Below are positions 49,526 through 57,971 of a stretch of DNA of 64,000 nucleotides, in pieces. Below the pieces are notes generated by a model. It was not told where the DNA came from and made no database searches. It worked only from the letters and a program-made list of their open reading frames with translations. Each line of letters opens with the position of its first letter. The first letter of the stretch is position 1. The stretch lies in the NCBI GenBank assembly GCA_036389835.1, contig DASVWC010000016.1:1-64000 (forward strand), in the 5' to 3' direction. Made by a program: the position numbers and the translations under genes. The stretch comes from AC-37 sp036389835. Its GTDB lineage: Bacteria; Actinomycetota; Thermoleophilia; Solirubrobacterales; Thermoleophilaceae.

Positions 49526-50715
49526 TGTCTGGTGAAGCCGCCGTCCTGCACGCCGACCTCGACGCGTTCTACGCCTCCGTCGAGCAGCGCGACGACCCGC
49601 GCCTGCGCGGCCGTCCGGTGATCGTCGGCGGCGGGGTGGTGCTCGCCGCGAGCTACGAGGCCAAGGCGCGCGGGGTGCGCACCGCGATGGGCGGCGGGCG
49701 GGCGCGGCTGCTCTGCCCCGACGCGGCCGTGGTCGGGCCGCGTATGAGCGCCTACTCGGAGGCCAGCCGCGCGGTCTTCGCGGTGTTCCGCGACTTCGCG
49801 CCGGTGGTGGAGGGTCTGTCGATCGACGAGGCGTTCCTCGACGTCCGCGGGCTCGAGCGGATCTCCGGCTCGCCGGCTCAGATCGCCGTGCGGCTGCGGC
49901 ACGCCGTGCTCGAGCGGGTGGGCCTGCCGCTGACCGTGGGCGTCGCGCGCACGAAGTTCCTCGCCAAGGTGGCCAGCGGCGTGGCCAAGCCGGACGGCCT
50001 GCTGGTGGTGCCGCCGGAGCGCGAGCTCGAGTTCCTCCACCCGCTCGCGGTCGAGCGGCTCTGGGGCGTGGGCCCCGTCACCGCGGCGAAGCTGCGCGCG
50101 CGCGGGATCGAGACGGTGGGGCAGGTGGCGCGGCTGCCCGAGCCGGAGCTGGTGGGGATCCTCGGCCGCGCCGCGGGACGGCACATCCACGCGCTCGCGC
50201 ACAACCGCGACCCGCGCGCGGTCCGCCCGCGCCGGCGGCGGCGCTCGATCGGCGCTCAGCGCGCGCTCGGGCGGACCGCGCGCTCGTGGGAGTCGCTCGA
50301 CGCGGTGCTGCTCGGGCTGGTGGACCGGCTCGGGCGGCGCCTGCGCGCGGCGCGGCGCGCCTGCCGCACCGTGGTGCTGCGCCTGCGTTTCGGCGACTTC
50401 TCGCGGGCCACGCGCTCGTGCACGCTCCCCGAGGCCACGGCGGCGACCGAGACGATCCTCGCGACCGCGCGCGGCCTGCTCGCCGCCGCCCGCCCGCTGG
50501 TCGAGCGGCGCGGCCTGACGCTGGTGGGGATCTCGCTCGCCAACCTCACGGACGGCGCGGCGATCCAGCTCGCGCTTCCCTTTGAGCGCGGCCGCGCGGC
50601 GGCGCTCGACGCGACCGTGGACCGCGTGCGCGACGAGTTCGGCACGGCGGCGATCACGCGCGCGTCGCTGCTCGGGCGCGACCCCGGGATCTCGGTTCCG
50701 CTGCTCCCGGACTGA
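49519..50715 (+). CDS. dinB: DNA polymerase IV (Y-family)
   Basis: A 398-residue translesion polymerase. Catalytic blocks are LHADLDAFYASVEQ (first Asp), GLSIDEAFLDV (Asp-Glu pair), the steric-gate Tyr region, an HhH region (AVERLWGVGPVTAAKLRARGI) and the little-finger domain. A beta-clamp motif QLALPF is near 348. The start is GTG 49519 or 49525; both lie in the LexA box. An RRRRR stretch joins palm and little finger. It is likely induced by DNA damage. Confidence 0.94.
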   Translation: MFVSGEAAVLHADLDAFYASVEQRDDPRLRGRPVIVGGGVVLAASYEAKARGVRTAMGGGRARLLCPDAAVVGPRMSAYSEASRAVFAVFRDFAPVVEGLSIDEAFLDVRGLERISGSPAQIAVRLRHAVLERVGLPLTVGVARTKFLAKVASGVAKPDGLLVVPPERELEFLHPLAVERLWGVGPVTAAKLRARGIETVGQVARLPEPELVGILGRAAGRHIHALAHNRDPRAVRPRRRRRSIGAQRALGRTARSWESLDAVLLGLVDRLGRRLRAARRACRTVVLRLRFGDFSRATRSCTLPEATAATETILATARGLLAAARPLVERRGLTLVGISLANLTDGAAIQLALPFERGRAAALDATVDRVRDEFGTAAITRASLLGRDPGISVPLLPD

Positions 50716-50729
50716 GCCGCCGCACCCGG

Positions 50730-50735
50730 TAGGCT
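50730..50735 (+). promoter_or_regulatory. -10 box (TAGGCT) before small TM gene
   Basis: TAGGCT followed by 9 nt and GTG 50745, with no Shine-Dalgarno. Confidence 0.4.
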
Positions 50736-50744
50736 CGCGCCCCC

Positions 50745-50903
50745 GTGCGGATCCCCTGGAAGCTGATCGGCCTCGCGGGCCTCGCAGGGGTGGCCGCCAC
50801 CGGGGCGGTCGTGGTCGCGCGGCGGCGCCGCGCGCAGCGCGACTACACGCCCGACGAGCTGCGCGCGAGGCTCCACCAGCGGCTGGCCGAGGTCCCCCGC
50901 TGA
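50745..50903 (+). CDS. 52-residue membrane protein
   Basis: A small protein starting RIPWKLIGLAGLAGVAATGA, with one TM helix, then RRRRAQRDYTPDELRARLHQ: a classic N-in, positive-inside single-span topology with an amphipathic C-terminal helix. GTG start. It was found by reading the gap between dinB and the amidase gene. Its stop overlaps a CTG start of the next gene (CTGA). The function is unknown, perhaps linked to the papain-like amidase. Confidence 0.7.
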   Translation: MRIPWKLIGLAGLAGVAATGAVVVARRRRAQRDYTPDELRARLHQRLAEVPR

Positions 50904-51505
50904 GGCTCGACCAGGCCCTGGAGCAGGCCGCCACCGGAGACGTCTGGCTGTTCCGCGGCCGGTCCGCCGCCGACCGCGTGATCCGCACGGTCACGAACGC
51001 GCCGGTCAACCACGTCGGGATGGTGGTGGCGATCGACGACCTGCCGCCGCTCCTGTGGCACGCGGAGCTCGGCCGCTCGCTGCCCGACGTGTGGACCGGC
51101 GAGCACCAGCGCGGCGTGCAGCTCCACCGCCTCGCCGACGCGGTCGCCACCTGGCGCGAGCGCTACCGCCAGCGCGCTTGGTTTCGCCCGCTGGAGGGCG
51201 CGCTCGAGCGCCACCACGAGGACCGGCTGATGGAGGCGATCGACCGCTTCGACGGCCGGCCGTTCCCGACCACGGCGGGCCTCGCGCGGCAGTGGCTCAC
51301 CGGCCGCTTCCGGCGCCGCGGCTCCTCGCGCGAGGCGGTCTACTGCGCCGAGCTCGTGGCGGCCACCTACCAGCACATGGGCCTGCTGCCGAGCCGCCGC
51401 CCGGCGAGCTGGTACGACCCCGGCCGCTTCTGGAGCGGCGACCGGATCGACCTCGTGCCGCCGTTCTCGCTCGCTAGCGAGGTGGCGGTCGACGACGACG
51501 CCTAG
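50900..51505 (+). CDS. Permuted papain-like amidase (YiiX/C92-like), apparent CTG start
   Basis: About 201 residues. The GDVWLFRGRS start of the domain, NHVGMVVAID (His about 35) and YCAELVAATYQHMGLL (Cys about 150) show the circularly permuted NlpC/P60 or YiiX order (His first, then Cys). Such enzymes hydrolyse amide or ester bonds on lipids or peptides. The domain starts right at the codon for Leu; no ATG, GTG or TTG exists before GDVWLF, so CTG 50900 overlapping the previous stop as CTGA is the likely initiator. Cytosolic as drawn. Confidence 0.82.
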   Translation: MRLDQALEQAATGDVWLFRGRSAADRVIRTVTNAPVNHVGMVVAIDDLPPLLWHAELGRSLPDVWTGEHQRGVQLHRLADAVATWRERYRQRAWFRPLEGALERHHEDRLMEAIDRFDGRPFPTTAGLARQWLTGRFRRRGSSREAVYCAELVAATYQHMGLLPSRRPASWYDPGRFWSGDRIDLVPPFSLASEVAVDDDA

Positions 51506-51783
51506 GCGGCTTCGCGGCCGTCCGGGATGCCGAAGCTCTCCTCGGCGGCCAGGGCGACGATCCGCACGTGTGTGCGGGCGACCATCAGGAACGACGCGTG
51601 GCGGATCTGATCGGGCGCGTCGAGCGCCGTGACGGTCGCGTCGTTCAGCGCGAAGAACTCGCGGTCGCGCTGGTTGACGTAGTCCGACAGGCGGCTGCGG
51701 TAGCCCTCGCGCGGGAGCGTGAGCTTGCCCTCGATCCGATAGCGATCGGTCTCGAGGATGATGTCCTCGTGGCGCATGTCCAT
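51502..51783 (-). CDS. Conserved hypothetical protein
   Basis: A 93-residue soluble protein starting MDMRHEDIILETDRYRIEGK, then PREGYRSRLSDYVNQRDREFFAL and HASFLMVARTHVRIV. I recognise the pattern RYxIxGxLxLPxxGYxxRLSDxLN from small actinobacterial proteins without function. The start is ATG 51783 or 51777. It follows the amine oxidase gene by 14 nt and may be in its operon. Its 3' end overlaps the amidase gene by 4 bp. Confidence 0.8.
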   Translation of the reverse strand: MDMRHEDIILETDRYRIEGKLTLPREGYRSRLSDYVNQRDREFFALNDATVTALDAPDQIRHASFLMVARTHVRIVALAAEESFGIPDGREAA

Positions 51784-51797
51784 GGGGAGGCGGGACT

Positions 51798-53312
51798 CTA
51801 GCGGCGCGTGCGGCCGCACACCGTCTTGCCGAGCTTCGGCAACAGCTCGCGCGCCACGCGCTCGCCGGAGCGCACGGCGCCGTCCATGTAGCCGTTCCAG
51901 TAGGTGGACGTCTCCGTCCCGGCCCAGTGGATGCGGCCCACCGGCTGGCGGATCGCCTCGCCGTAGTCGAGCAGCACGCCGGGCGGCGTCGCGCACACGG
52001 GGCAGCCGCGCGTCCAGACCTCCTCGTCCCAGCGCATCTCCACGTACTGGATCGGGTTGCGCGCCTGCTCTCCGAAGAAGGACACGTAGTTCTCGATCAC
52101 CTCGCGGCGGCGCTCCGCGGCGGTCGAGCCGTCGAGGCGGCGCGCCTGCGATGCCTCGACGAACGCCATCAGCACCCCGCGCGAGCCGTCGGGCGGCGAG
52201 TTGTCGAAGGTCACCTCGACGGGCGCGGTGTCGGCGACGACCTGGCCCGTATACCCGGCGTCGCGCCAGAACGGCTTCGGGTAGACCGCCTGCACCTTGA
52301 TGACGGAGCCCATCGGCATCCGCTGGGTGAGCTGCTCGCGCATCGCCGGCAGCTTCGGGCTGTAGTCGATCCGCCCGGCCAGGTGGGGCGGGATCGCGAC
52401 CACCACCCGCTGGCCGGTGGCCGTGACGCCGGCGGCCTGCACCTCCACCGAGCCCTTGCGCTGCACGATCCGCTTCACCGGCGCGTTCAGCCGGATCCGC
52501 TTGCCCAGCTTCTTGGCGAGCGCGAGCGGCACGAGCTGGGAGCCGCCGGTGAAGCGCGTCTCCTGCGCGCCGCCGCCGGTGTTGACGAGGCGGTTGAGGT
52601 CGCCGGGGTTGTCCTCGTTGCCCGCGGCCGCGACGTAGAAGAGGACGAACAGCATCGACATGTCGCGCGGCTCGAACGAGAAGATCGACCTGGTCGCCAC
52701 CTCCAGCAGGAACCGTCCGCCGTCGGTGTGGAGGTTCTCCTGCATCCAGGTCTCCCACGTCTTGCTGTCCCACTCGGCCGCGCGCGGCGCCTTCCACGGC
52801 GCGTCGACCGGCACCTCGGCCGCCATCGAGTTGATCGCCTGGATCGCCCCGGCCGCCTCGACCACGCCCTCGGGGTCCGGCGGGATGGCGCCCAGCGCGC
52901 CGCCCGCGTCGTATGGCAGTCCCACGCCGCGCCGGTAGTAGAGGTTGTTGCCCTCGTTGTAGGTCGGGTAGGTGCCGACGCCCATCTCCTTGGCCAGCGC
53001 CGCCATCCGGTCCTGCGTCGGGCCGATGAACTCGCCCCCGGACTCGACCACGTGGCCGCCGTCGATGGCCGCGTTGCGCACTCGCCCGCCGACCCGGTCG
53101 CGCGCCTCGAGCACCACGACCGACTTGCCCGCGGCCACCAGGTCGCGCGCCGCGGTCAGCCCGGCCAGGCCGGCGCCGACCACGACCACGTCGGCGCAGA
53201 CCGTCTTCGGCTTCCTCCGCGCGGCGGCCCGCGCCGGCCCGCGCGGCAGCGAGGCCGCGGCGGCGCCGCCGGCCGCGCCGGCGACGAAGGTGCGACGGGT
53301 CAGCGCGGTCAC
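51798..53312 (-). CDS. Tat-exported flavin monoamine oxidase
   Basis: A 504-residue flavoprotein with a twin-arginine signal (TALTRRTFVAGAAGG). The FAD motif VVVVGAGLAGLTAARDLVAAG (about 42-62) continues LEARDRVGGRVRN; the C-terminal FAD block is IHWAGTETSTYWNGYMDGAVRSG. Similar to monoamine and L-amino acid oxidases; the covalent-flavin Cys of eukaryotic MAO is not evident. It is exported, so acts on extracellular amines. It starts 4 nt after the upstream glycoside hydrolase gene ends. Confidence 0.93.
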   Translation of the reverse strand: MTALTRRTFVAGAAGGAAAASLPRGPARAAARRKPKTVCADVVVVGAGLAGLTAARDLVAAGKSVVVLEARDRVGGRVRNAAIDGGHVVESGGEFIGPTQDRMAALAKEMGVGTYPTYNEGNNLYYRRGVGLPYDAGGALGAIPPDPEGVVEAAGAIQAINSMAAEVPVDAPWKAPRAAEWDSKTWETWMQENLHTDGGRFLLEVATRSIFSFEPRDMSMLFVLFYVAAAGNEDNPGDLNRLVNTGGGAQETRFTGGSQLVPLALAKKLGKRIRLNAPVKRIVQRKGSVEVQAAGVTATGQRVVVAIPPHLAGRIDYSPKLPAMREQLTQRMPMGSVIKVQAVYPKPFWRDAGYTGQVVADTAPVEVTFDNSPPDGSRGVLMAFVEASQARRLDGSTAAERRREVIENYVSFFGEQARNPIQYVEMRWDEEVWTRGCPVCATPPGVLLDYGEAIRQPVGRIHWAGTETSTYWNGYMDGAVRSGERVARELLPKLGKTVCGRTRR

Positions 53313-53316
53313 TCGG

Positions 53317-55356
53317 TCAGAGCGGCAGCTCGTAGCGGAAGGTCGCCGTGACCTCTCTGGCTCGGTCCATCGTGACCGTGCAGGTTCGCACGTTGCCGCT
53401 GCAACCGCCCCCGCTCCATCCCTGGAAGCTCGAGTCCTGGGCCGCCGTGGCGGTGAGCGTCACGGTCGTGCCCTCGAGGAACGCGCTCGCGCAGGCGGTG
53501 TTGCAGATGGTCGAGCCGGGGTCGATCTCGACGGTCCCGTCCCCGTACTTCGCCGGGCCGAGCGGCGGGGCCGGGTACGCGCGCGTGCGGTTGAAGCGCA
53601 CGTCGAGGTTCCAGTAGGTCGGCTGGGGGTTGGGGTCCGGCGTCGGGCCGGGGTTCGGGTCGGGCGTCGGCCCGGGGTCGACGGGATCGGGGGTCGGCGT
53701 GGGACCCGGGTTGCCGGGGTCGGGGGTGGGCGTCGGGCCGGGGCTGCCCGGGTCCGGGGTCGGGCTCCCGGGGCCGGGTGCGGGCGCGCCGCCGGGGCCG
53801 GGCGGGCCGAAGCCCGGCTGCGGGGCCTTGTCGAAGTTGTCCACGCGCGCGATGCGGCTCAGCACGAACTCGGCACCGCCCGGCGGCAGCCACGCCAGCC
53901 GCCACGCGCCCTTGAGCCGCTTCGTGCTCACGTTGAGGAAGCCGTAGCGGTCGGTCGCGACGACCTTCACGGTGCTCCACTCGCCGTAGGTCTGCGGCCG
54001 GATCTGGATCGCCACCTGCTGGCGCTGCCCCTTGGCGGCGCGCACCCAGCCCCATACGATCACGTTCGACTTCTTCGCCTTGTCGGGCAGCACGAAGATC
54101 GGCAGCCGGTACGCCTGGAGCCCCGGCTTGGCCACGCCGTTGCCGTAGCGCAGCCCGGTCTGGAACGTGGGCGGCGTGAGCCCGGTGTCGTCCTCGTACT
54201 CGAACTGCGAGACGCTGCGCACCTGCGGATCGAGCCACATGTAGCGGTCGACCTGGTTCAGGTACGCGGCCGCCCGGCTGAGCGAGACGCCGTACTTCTG
54301 GTCGGGCGGGTTGGTCGAGACGCCGAACTCCGTGATCCAGATCGGCACCTTGCGCCTGATCATCTTCTGCGCCGCGGCCTGCCGCAGGACGCGCTTGAGC
54401 TCGTCCATCGTGCCGACCGACGCGGCCCCCTCGGTCAGCTTCTTCGGCAGCGGCGGGCCGGCGCCCTTCACGTAGGGGTGGTGGGAGACGGCCGTCGCCT
54501 TGAACGGCCGCGGCTTCGCGCAGCCGAGCTTCTTCGCGCCCTCGCCGCGCAGGCGGCGGCCGCGCGCGTCGATGCAGAAGAGGTCACGGTAGAACTGGAC
54601 CGGCGCGGTGCGCTTGGGCGGGGCTCCGATCGGCGCGGTCTCGCCGAGCAGGATCGTGTCGCTCGCGTGTCCGCCGGCCTTCAGGGCGTCACTACCGGCG
54701 AAGAAGAGGTCGCGGTAGATCCGGGCGGCCGTGCGGCGCTGCCTCTTGCCCGTCCCCACCGTCTGCGGGTTGAGCCAGCTGTTGATGTTCGGCTCGTTCC
54801 AGAGCGACCAGGTGCGGATCGCCGGGAGCACGGTGCCGGTGTTCTCGTCGAGGTAGGTGCCGTCGTAGCGGCGGGCGACCGCCGCCACGAACTGCTTGAA
54901 CAGCTCCGGCTTCGGGAGGCAGGCGCGGTAGAGGTTCACCGCGCAGGCCGAGCCCCAGGCGGGCGTCGCGCCGGCCGGATTGCCGTGGATCTGGATGCCG
55001 CGCGCGGTCGCCTCGCGCACGAGCAGGTCGAACGGGTCCCAGTCGTGCGGCGCGTAGCTCGCCGGGTCGCTCAGGTCGATCCCGGCGGGCACGGCCGCCT
55101 GGGCCGGCGCCGGCGCGAGCCGGTCCCAGTTGATGACGGTCCTGATCATGTCCACACCCATGAGCTGGAGCTCGTCGAGCGCCGCGCGCACCTGCTGCGG
55201 CGGCTTGCGCGTGAAGACGCGGTCGTCCTGGAACTCCGAGATCAGCTTGCGGTCCTTCGGCACCTGCGCCTGGGAGGGCGCCGCGCACGCGAGCAGCGCG
55301 GCGGCCGCCGCGCATGCGGTGAGGACCCGGGGGACGAACGATCGACTTCGGTGCAT
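53317..55356 (-). CDS. Secreted clan GH-A glycoside hydrolase with Pro-rich linker and InlB-like repeat
   Basis: About 679 residues: a signal peptide (1-31), a TIM-barrel hydrolase (about 35-470) with acid/base Glu in WSLWNEPNI and nucleophile Glu in IWITEFGV, as in GH5/GH39-type clan A, a roughly 80-residue linker of PTPDPG units and a C-terminal Cys-rich InlB-B-repeat-like module (FQGWSGGGCSGNVRTCTVTM). The substrate is unknown; a plant or fungal polysaccharide is likely. The start is ATG 55356, which begins the signal peptide; ATG 55377 adds 7 residues. It heads the amine-oxidase operon. Confidence 0.88.
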   Translation of the reverse strand: MHRSRSFVPRVLTACAAAAALLACAAPSQAQVPKDRKLISEFQDDRVFTRKPPQQVRAALDELQLMGVDMIRTVINWDRLAPAPAQAAVPAGIDLSDPASYAPHDWDPFDLLVREATARGIQIHGNPAGATPAWGSACAVNLYRACLPKPELFKQFVAAVARRYDGTYLDENTGTVLPAIRTWSLWNEPNINSWLNPQTVGTGKRQRRTAARIYRDLFFAGSDALKAGGHASDTILLGETAPIGAPPKRTAPVQFYRDLFCIDARGRRLRGEGAKKLGCAKPRPFKATAVSHHPYVKGAGPPLPKKLTEGAASVGTMDELKRVLRQAAAQKMIRRKVPIWITEFGVSTNPPDQKYGVSLSRAAAYLNQVDRYMWLDPQVRSVSQFEYEDDTGLTPPTFQTGLRYGNGVAKPGLQAYRLPIFVLPDKAKKSNVIVWGWVRAAKGQRQQVAIQIRPQTYGEWSTVKVVATDRYGFLNVSTKRLKGAWRLAWLPPGGAEFVLSRIARVDNFDKAPQPGFGPPGPGGAPAPGPGSPTPDPGSPGPTPTPDPGNPGPTPTPDPVDPGPTPDPNPGPTPDPNPQPTYWNLDVRFNRTRAYPAPPLGPAKYGDGTVEIDPGSTICNTACASAFLEGTTVTLTATAAQDSSFQGWSGGGCSGNVRTCTVTMDRAREVTATFRYELPL
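53630..53790 (-). repeat. Tandem repeats encoding the PTPDPG linker
   Basis: Imperfect 12-30-bp units rich in GGGTCCGG/CGTCGGGCC encode the Pro/Thr/Asp/Gly linker of the glycoside hydrolase. In frame and prone to copy-number change. Confidence 0.75.
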
Positions 55357-55466
55357 AGGGGTAGCGGGGCACGTCATACCCGCCCGTGTGCGGAATGTAG
55401 CCCGCTCTTTGTTAAGGCGGCGCGAGCGGCGACTCGCACCGGCGCGCGTGCCATGCTCTAGCCGGG

Positions 55467-57074
55467 ATGGGGGGACGGTGGATCGGATCGATCGCCGCGG
55501 CGCTGCTGGCGCTCGCGGGCGCCCCGCCGGCGAGCGCGGACCGGTGGGTCGCGGGCGACGGCCACGTGCACACGTGCTACTCGCACGACGCGTGGTGCGG
55601 GCCGGGCGTCGACGACGACCCGTTCGAGCCGAAGCCGAGCGATCCCGCGGACTCGGAGTACCCGGCCTTCTACTCGTTCGGGGGAACGGTGGCGGAGCGC
55701 TTCGCCGAGGGGAAGGCGAAGGGGATGGACTTCCTGGTGATCAGCGACCACGACCGCATCGACGCGTTCGGGGACCCGGGCTGGGGGACCGCGGGCGTGA
55801 CGGGCGTGCACGCGTACGAGACCTCGATCCGCGGCCACGCGCAGATGATCGGGGCGCCGCGCCAGTACGACCGCGGCACGCAGGACGCCGCCGCGATCGC
55901 GGCGATGGCCGACGCGCTGCGCAAGGACGGCGGCGTCTTCCAGGTCAACCACCCCGGCTACCGCCTGGGCAAGCTCCCGCAGACCTGCGCGGACGTGGTC
56001 GACCCGAGCTTCGAGATGCACTGGCGCTACGGCTTCCAGGTCCTGCCCGACACGGTCGAGGTGTGGAACGCCACCACGCTGCTGCGCCCGTCGGAGACCT
56101 ACTGGGAGTGCTGGCTCCAGCGCGGCGCGCGACTCGGCGCGCTCGGCGGCAGCGACTCGCACGGCGCGAACCACGTGAACATCGGCTTCCCGATGACGTG
56201 GGCGTTCGCGAAGTCGACGAGCGAGCGCGACGTGCTGGCCGCGCTGCGGGCGGGGCGCACCACGCTCTCGCGGGTGGCGCCCAACCAGGGGGCGGTGCGG
56301 CTGCTGCTCGAGGGCGACCGCAACCGCGACGGGCGCTACGAGTCGATGATCGGCGACGAGGTGCCGCCCGGCACGCCGCTCCAGGTGCGCGCGGAGAACC
56401 TGCCGGGGCCGGGGCTGCTGCGGATCCGCGCCAACGGCACGACCGCCCAGCCCGACGGCCGGCCGCTCGCGCCGAACGGCGTCGTGAAGCTGAGCGCGCC
56501 GGCCCAGCCCGGCTGGGTGAGGGCCACGCTCTACCTGCGCGACGGGACGGCGGCGGTCGACCCCGGCTGCGGGCCGACCCCGTTCGACTCGCCCGTGTCG
56601 ACCTGCACCGAGGATCTCGCGGTGGCCGCGATGACCTCGCCGATCTGGGTCGGCCTGCCGGCCGCGGAGCCCAAGGTCGACCCACCGGGTCCGCCGCCAG
56701 AGCGGGCCGCGGGGCCCGAGCCGGACAGCCAGGCTCCCGTCCCGCCGGGCCAGGAGGGGGCCGGGCCGCCGCCGGACGTGCCGCCGCAGCGCGACCGGCC
56801 GCCGCCGGTGTCGAAGCTGCGCGCCACCTGGTTCAGGGCGGCCGCCGCGCGCCACCGCTCGCTGCGGGTGCGCCTGCGCTGGAAGGCCTCCGAGGGTCCG
56901 TTCGACGTGCAGATCCGGCGGCCCGGGGCGAAGGCTTGGAAGCCGATCGCCAGCCAGACCCAGAAGCGCCAGCGGATCGTCCGGCTAGCGCGCGGCACGT
57001 GGAAGCTGCGCGTGCGCGCGGTGCCGCCGCTCGCGCCGGCCGGCCCGTGGCGGCGGCTTACGATTCGCCTGTGA
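55467..57074 (+). CDS. Secreted PHP-domain (CehA/McbA-like) metallohydrolase
   Basis: A 535-residue protein with a signal peptide (1-24). PHP metal-binding motifs follow in order: GDGHVHT (about 31), VISDHDR (about 92), VNHPGY (about 160) and GGSDSHG (about 227), as in CehA/McbA-family phosphoesterase-like hydrolases. A beta-sandwich region and a Pro-rich linker (about 400-455) precede a C-terminal fibronectin-like module (WFRAAAARHRSLRVRLRW). The substrate is unknown. It overlaps the next gene by 4 bp (GTGA). Confidence 0.9.
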   Translation: MGGRWIGSIAAALLALAGAPPASADRWVAGDGHVHTCYSHDAWCGPGVDDDPFEPKPSDPADSEYPAFYSFGGTVAERFAEGKAKGMDFLVISDHDRIDAFGDPGWGTAGVTGVHAYETSIRGHAQMIGAPRQYDRGTQDAAAIAAMADALRKDGGVFQVNHPGYRLGKLPQTCADVVDPSFEMHWRYGFQVLPDTVEVWNATTLLRPSETYWECWLQRGARLGALGGSDSHGANHVNIGFPMTWAFAKSTSERDVLAALRAGRTTLSRVAPNQGAVRLLLEGDRNRDGRYESMIGDEVPPGTPLQVRAENLPGPGLLRIRANGTTAQPDGRPLAPNGVVKLSAPAQPGWVRATLYLRDGTAAVDPGCGPTPFDSPVSTCTEDLAVAAMTSPIWVGLPAAEPKVDPPGPPPERAAGPEPDSQAPVPPGQEGAGPPPDVPPQRDRPPPVSKLRATWFRAAAARHRSLRVRLRWKASEGPFDVQIRRPGAKAWKPIASQTQKRQRIVRLARGTWKLRVRAVPPLAPAGPWRRLTIRL

Positions 57075-57555
57075 GCGCGTCCCCCAGCCGGCAGGGCCCG
57101 CTGATGAGGCTCGCCGCCTCGCGGGCCGGGTCGTGGTGGTTCCTCAACGTGGCGAACCCGGTCGACCGCTGGCTCGTCCCGGCCACGAACGGGCGGCTGA
57201 GCAGCGCGCCGGGCAAGCAGGTCTGCGTGGTCGAGACGGTCGGGGCGAAGTCCGGGCAGCGACGCAGGATCCCGCTCCAGTACGCGATCGACGGCGACGA
57301 CCTCGTGCTGATCGCGTCGTCGGGCGGGGCGCCCAAGCACCCGGCCTGGTACCACAACCTGCGCGCGCGCATCCGGACGTGAGGGTCTGGGCGAACAGGG
57401 GGCTCAGCGGGGAGTACCGCGCGCGCGTGGCCGCCGGCGAGGAGCGCGAGCGCATGTGGGCCCGTGCCGTCGAGCTCTACCCCGGCTACGAGACCTACCA
57501 GGAGCGCGCGGGGGACCGCGAGATACCGGTCGTCGCGCTGTCGCCCCGGCGCTGA
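57071..57555 (+). pseudogene. Deazaflavin (F420)-dependent nitroreductase-family protein, frameshifted
   Basis: Frame one (GTG 57071 to TGA 57382) has GKQVCVVETVGAKSGQRRRI and GDDLVLIASSGGAPKHPAWY, the Ddn-like F420-binding signature. It breaks in a CG run near 57364; the frame then continues HPDVRVWANRGLSGEYRARV, ending in PGYETYQERAGDREIPVVAL, the standard family C-terminus. Two extra bases in (CG)n explain it. Together they give about 160 residues, the usual length. It is a recent lesion, polymorphism or sequencing error. The intact form would reduce quinones or nitro compounds with F420H2. Confidence 0.83.
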
Positions 57556-57570
57556 GCCGCGGCGGGGCTG

Positions 57571-57963
57571 CTAGGAGCCAGCCGTCTCGGCGTGCTGGGC
57601 CACGTCGATCGCGCGCCGCTCGTGGGTGCCGACGCCGATCGTGCGGTCGCCCTCCTTGACCTCGACGTCGAAGCGCAGCTTGCGCCCGTCCACGACCTCG
57701 CGCAGGGTGGCGGTCACGGTGCAGGTGGAGCCCTCGGCGGCGGCGCCGACGTGCTTCACGCAGACCTCGAAGCCGACGGTCGCCTTTCCCTCCGGCAGGT
57801 TCTCGAAGGCGAGGATCGCGGCGTTGCGCTCGATCATGCCGATCATCCCCGGCGTGGAGAGCACGCTCAGGCCGATCGTGCCGCCCACGTCGGTGAGCAG
57901 CACCCCCTCGACGGTGAACTCGTCGGTGCGGGATATGCCCGGCTCGAGCGCCACGGGCGACAT
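57571..57963 (-). CDS. Hot-dog thioesterase, FlK-like
   Basis: A 130-residue hot-dog protein. The FlK-type triad is visible: Thr in VLSTPGMIGMIE, Glu ending that motif and His in VCVKHVGAAAEG, with RFDVEVKEGDRTIGVGTHERR at the C-terminus. FlK itself hydrolyses fluoroacetyl-CoA; most homologues are general acyl-CoA thioesterases, and no fluorine context exists here. The ATG at 57963 lies 8 nt after the transporter stop, so they may be co-transcribed. Confidence 0.9.
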   Translation of the reverse strand: MSPVALEPGISRTDEFTVEGVLLTDVGGTIGLSVLSTPGMIGMIERNAAILAFENLPEGKATVGFEVCVKHVGAAAEGSTCTVTATLREVVDGRKLRFDVEVKEGDRTIGVGTHERRAIDVAQHAETAGS

Positions 57964-57971
57964 CGTATGCG

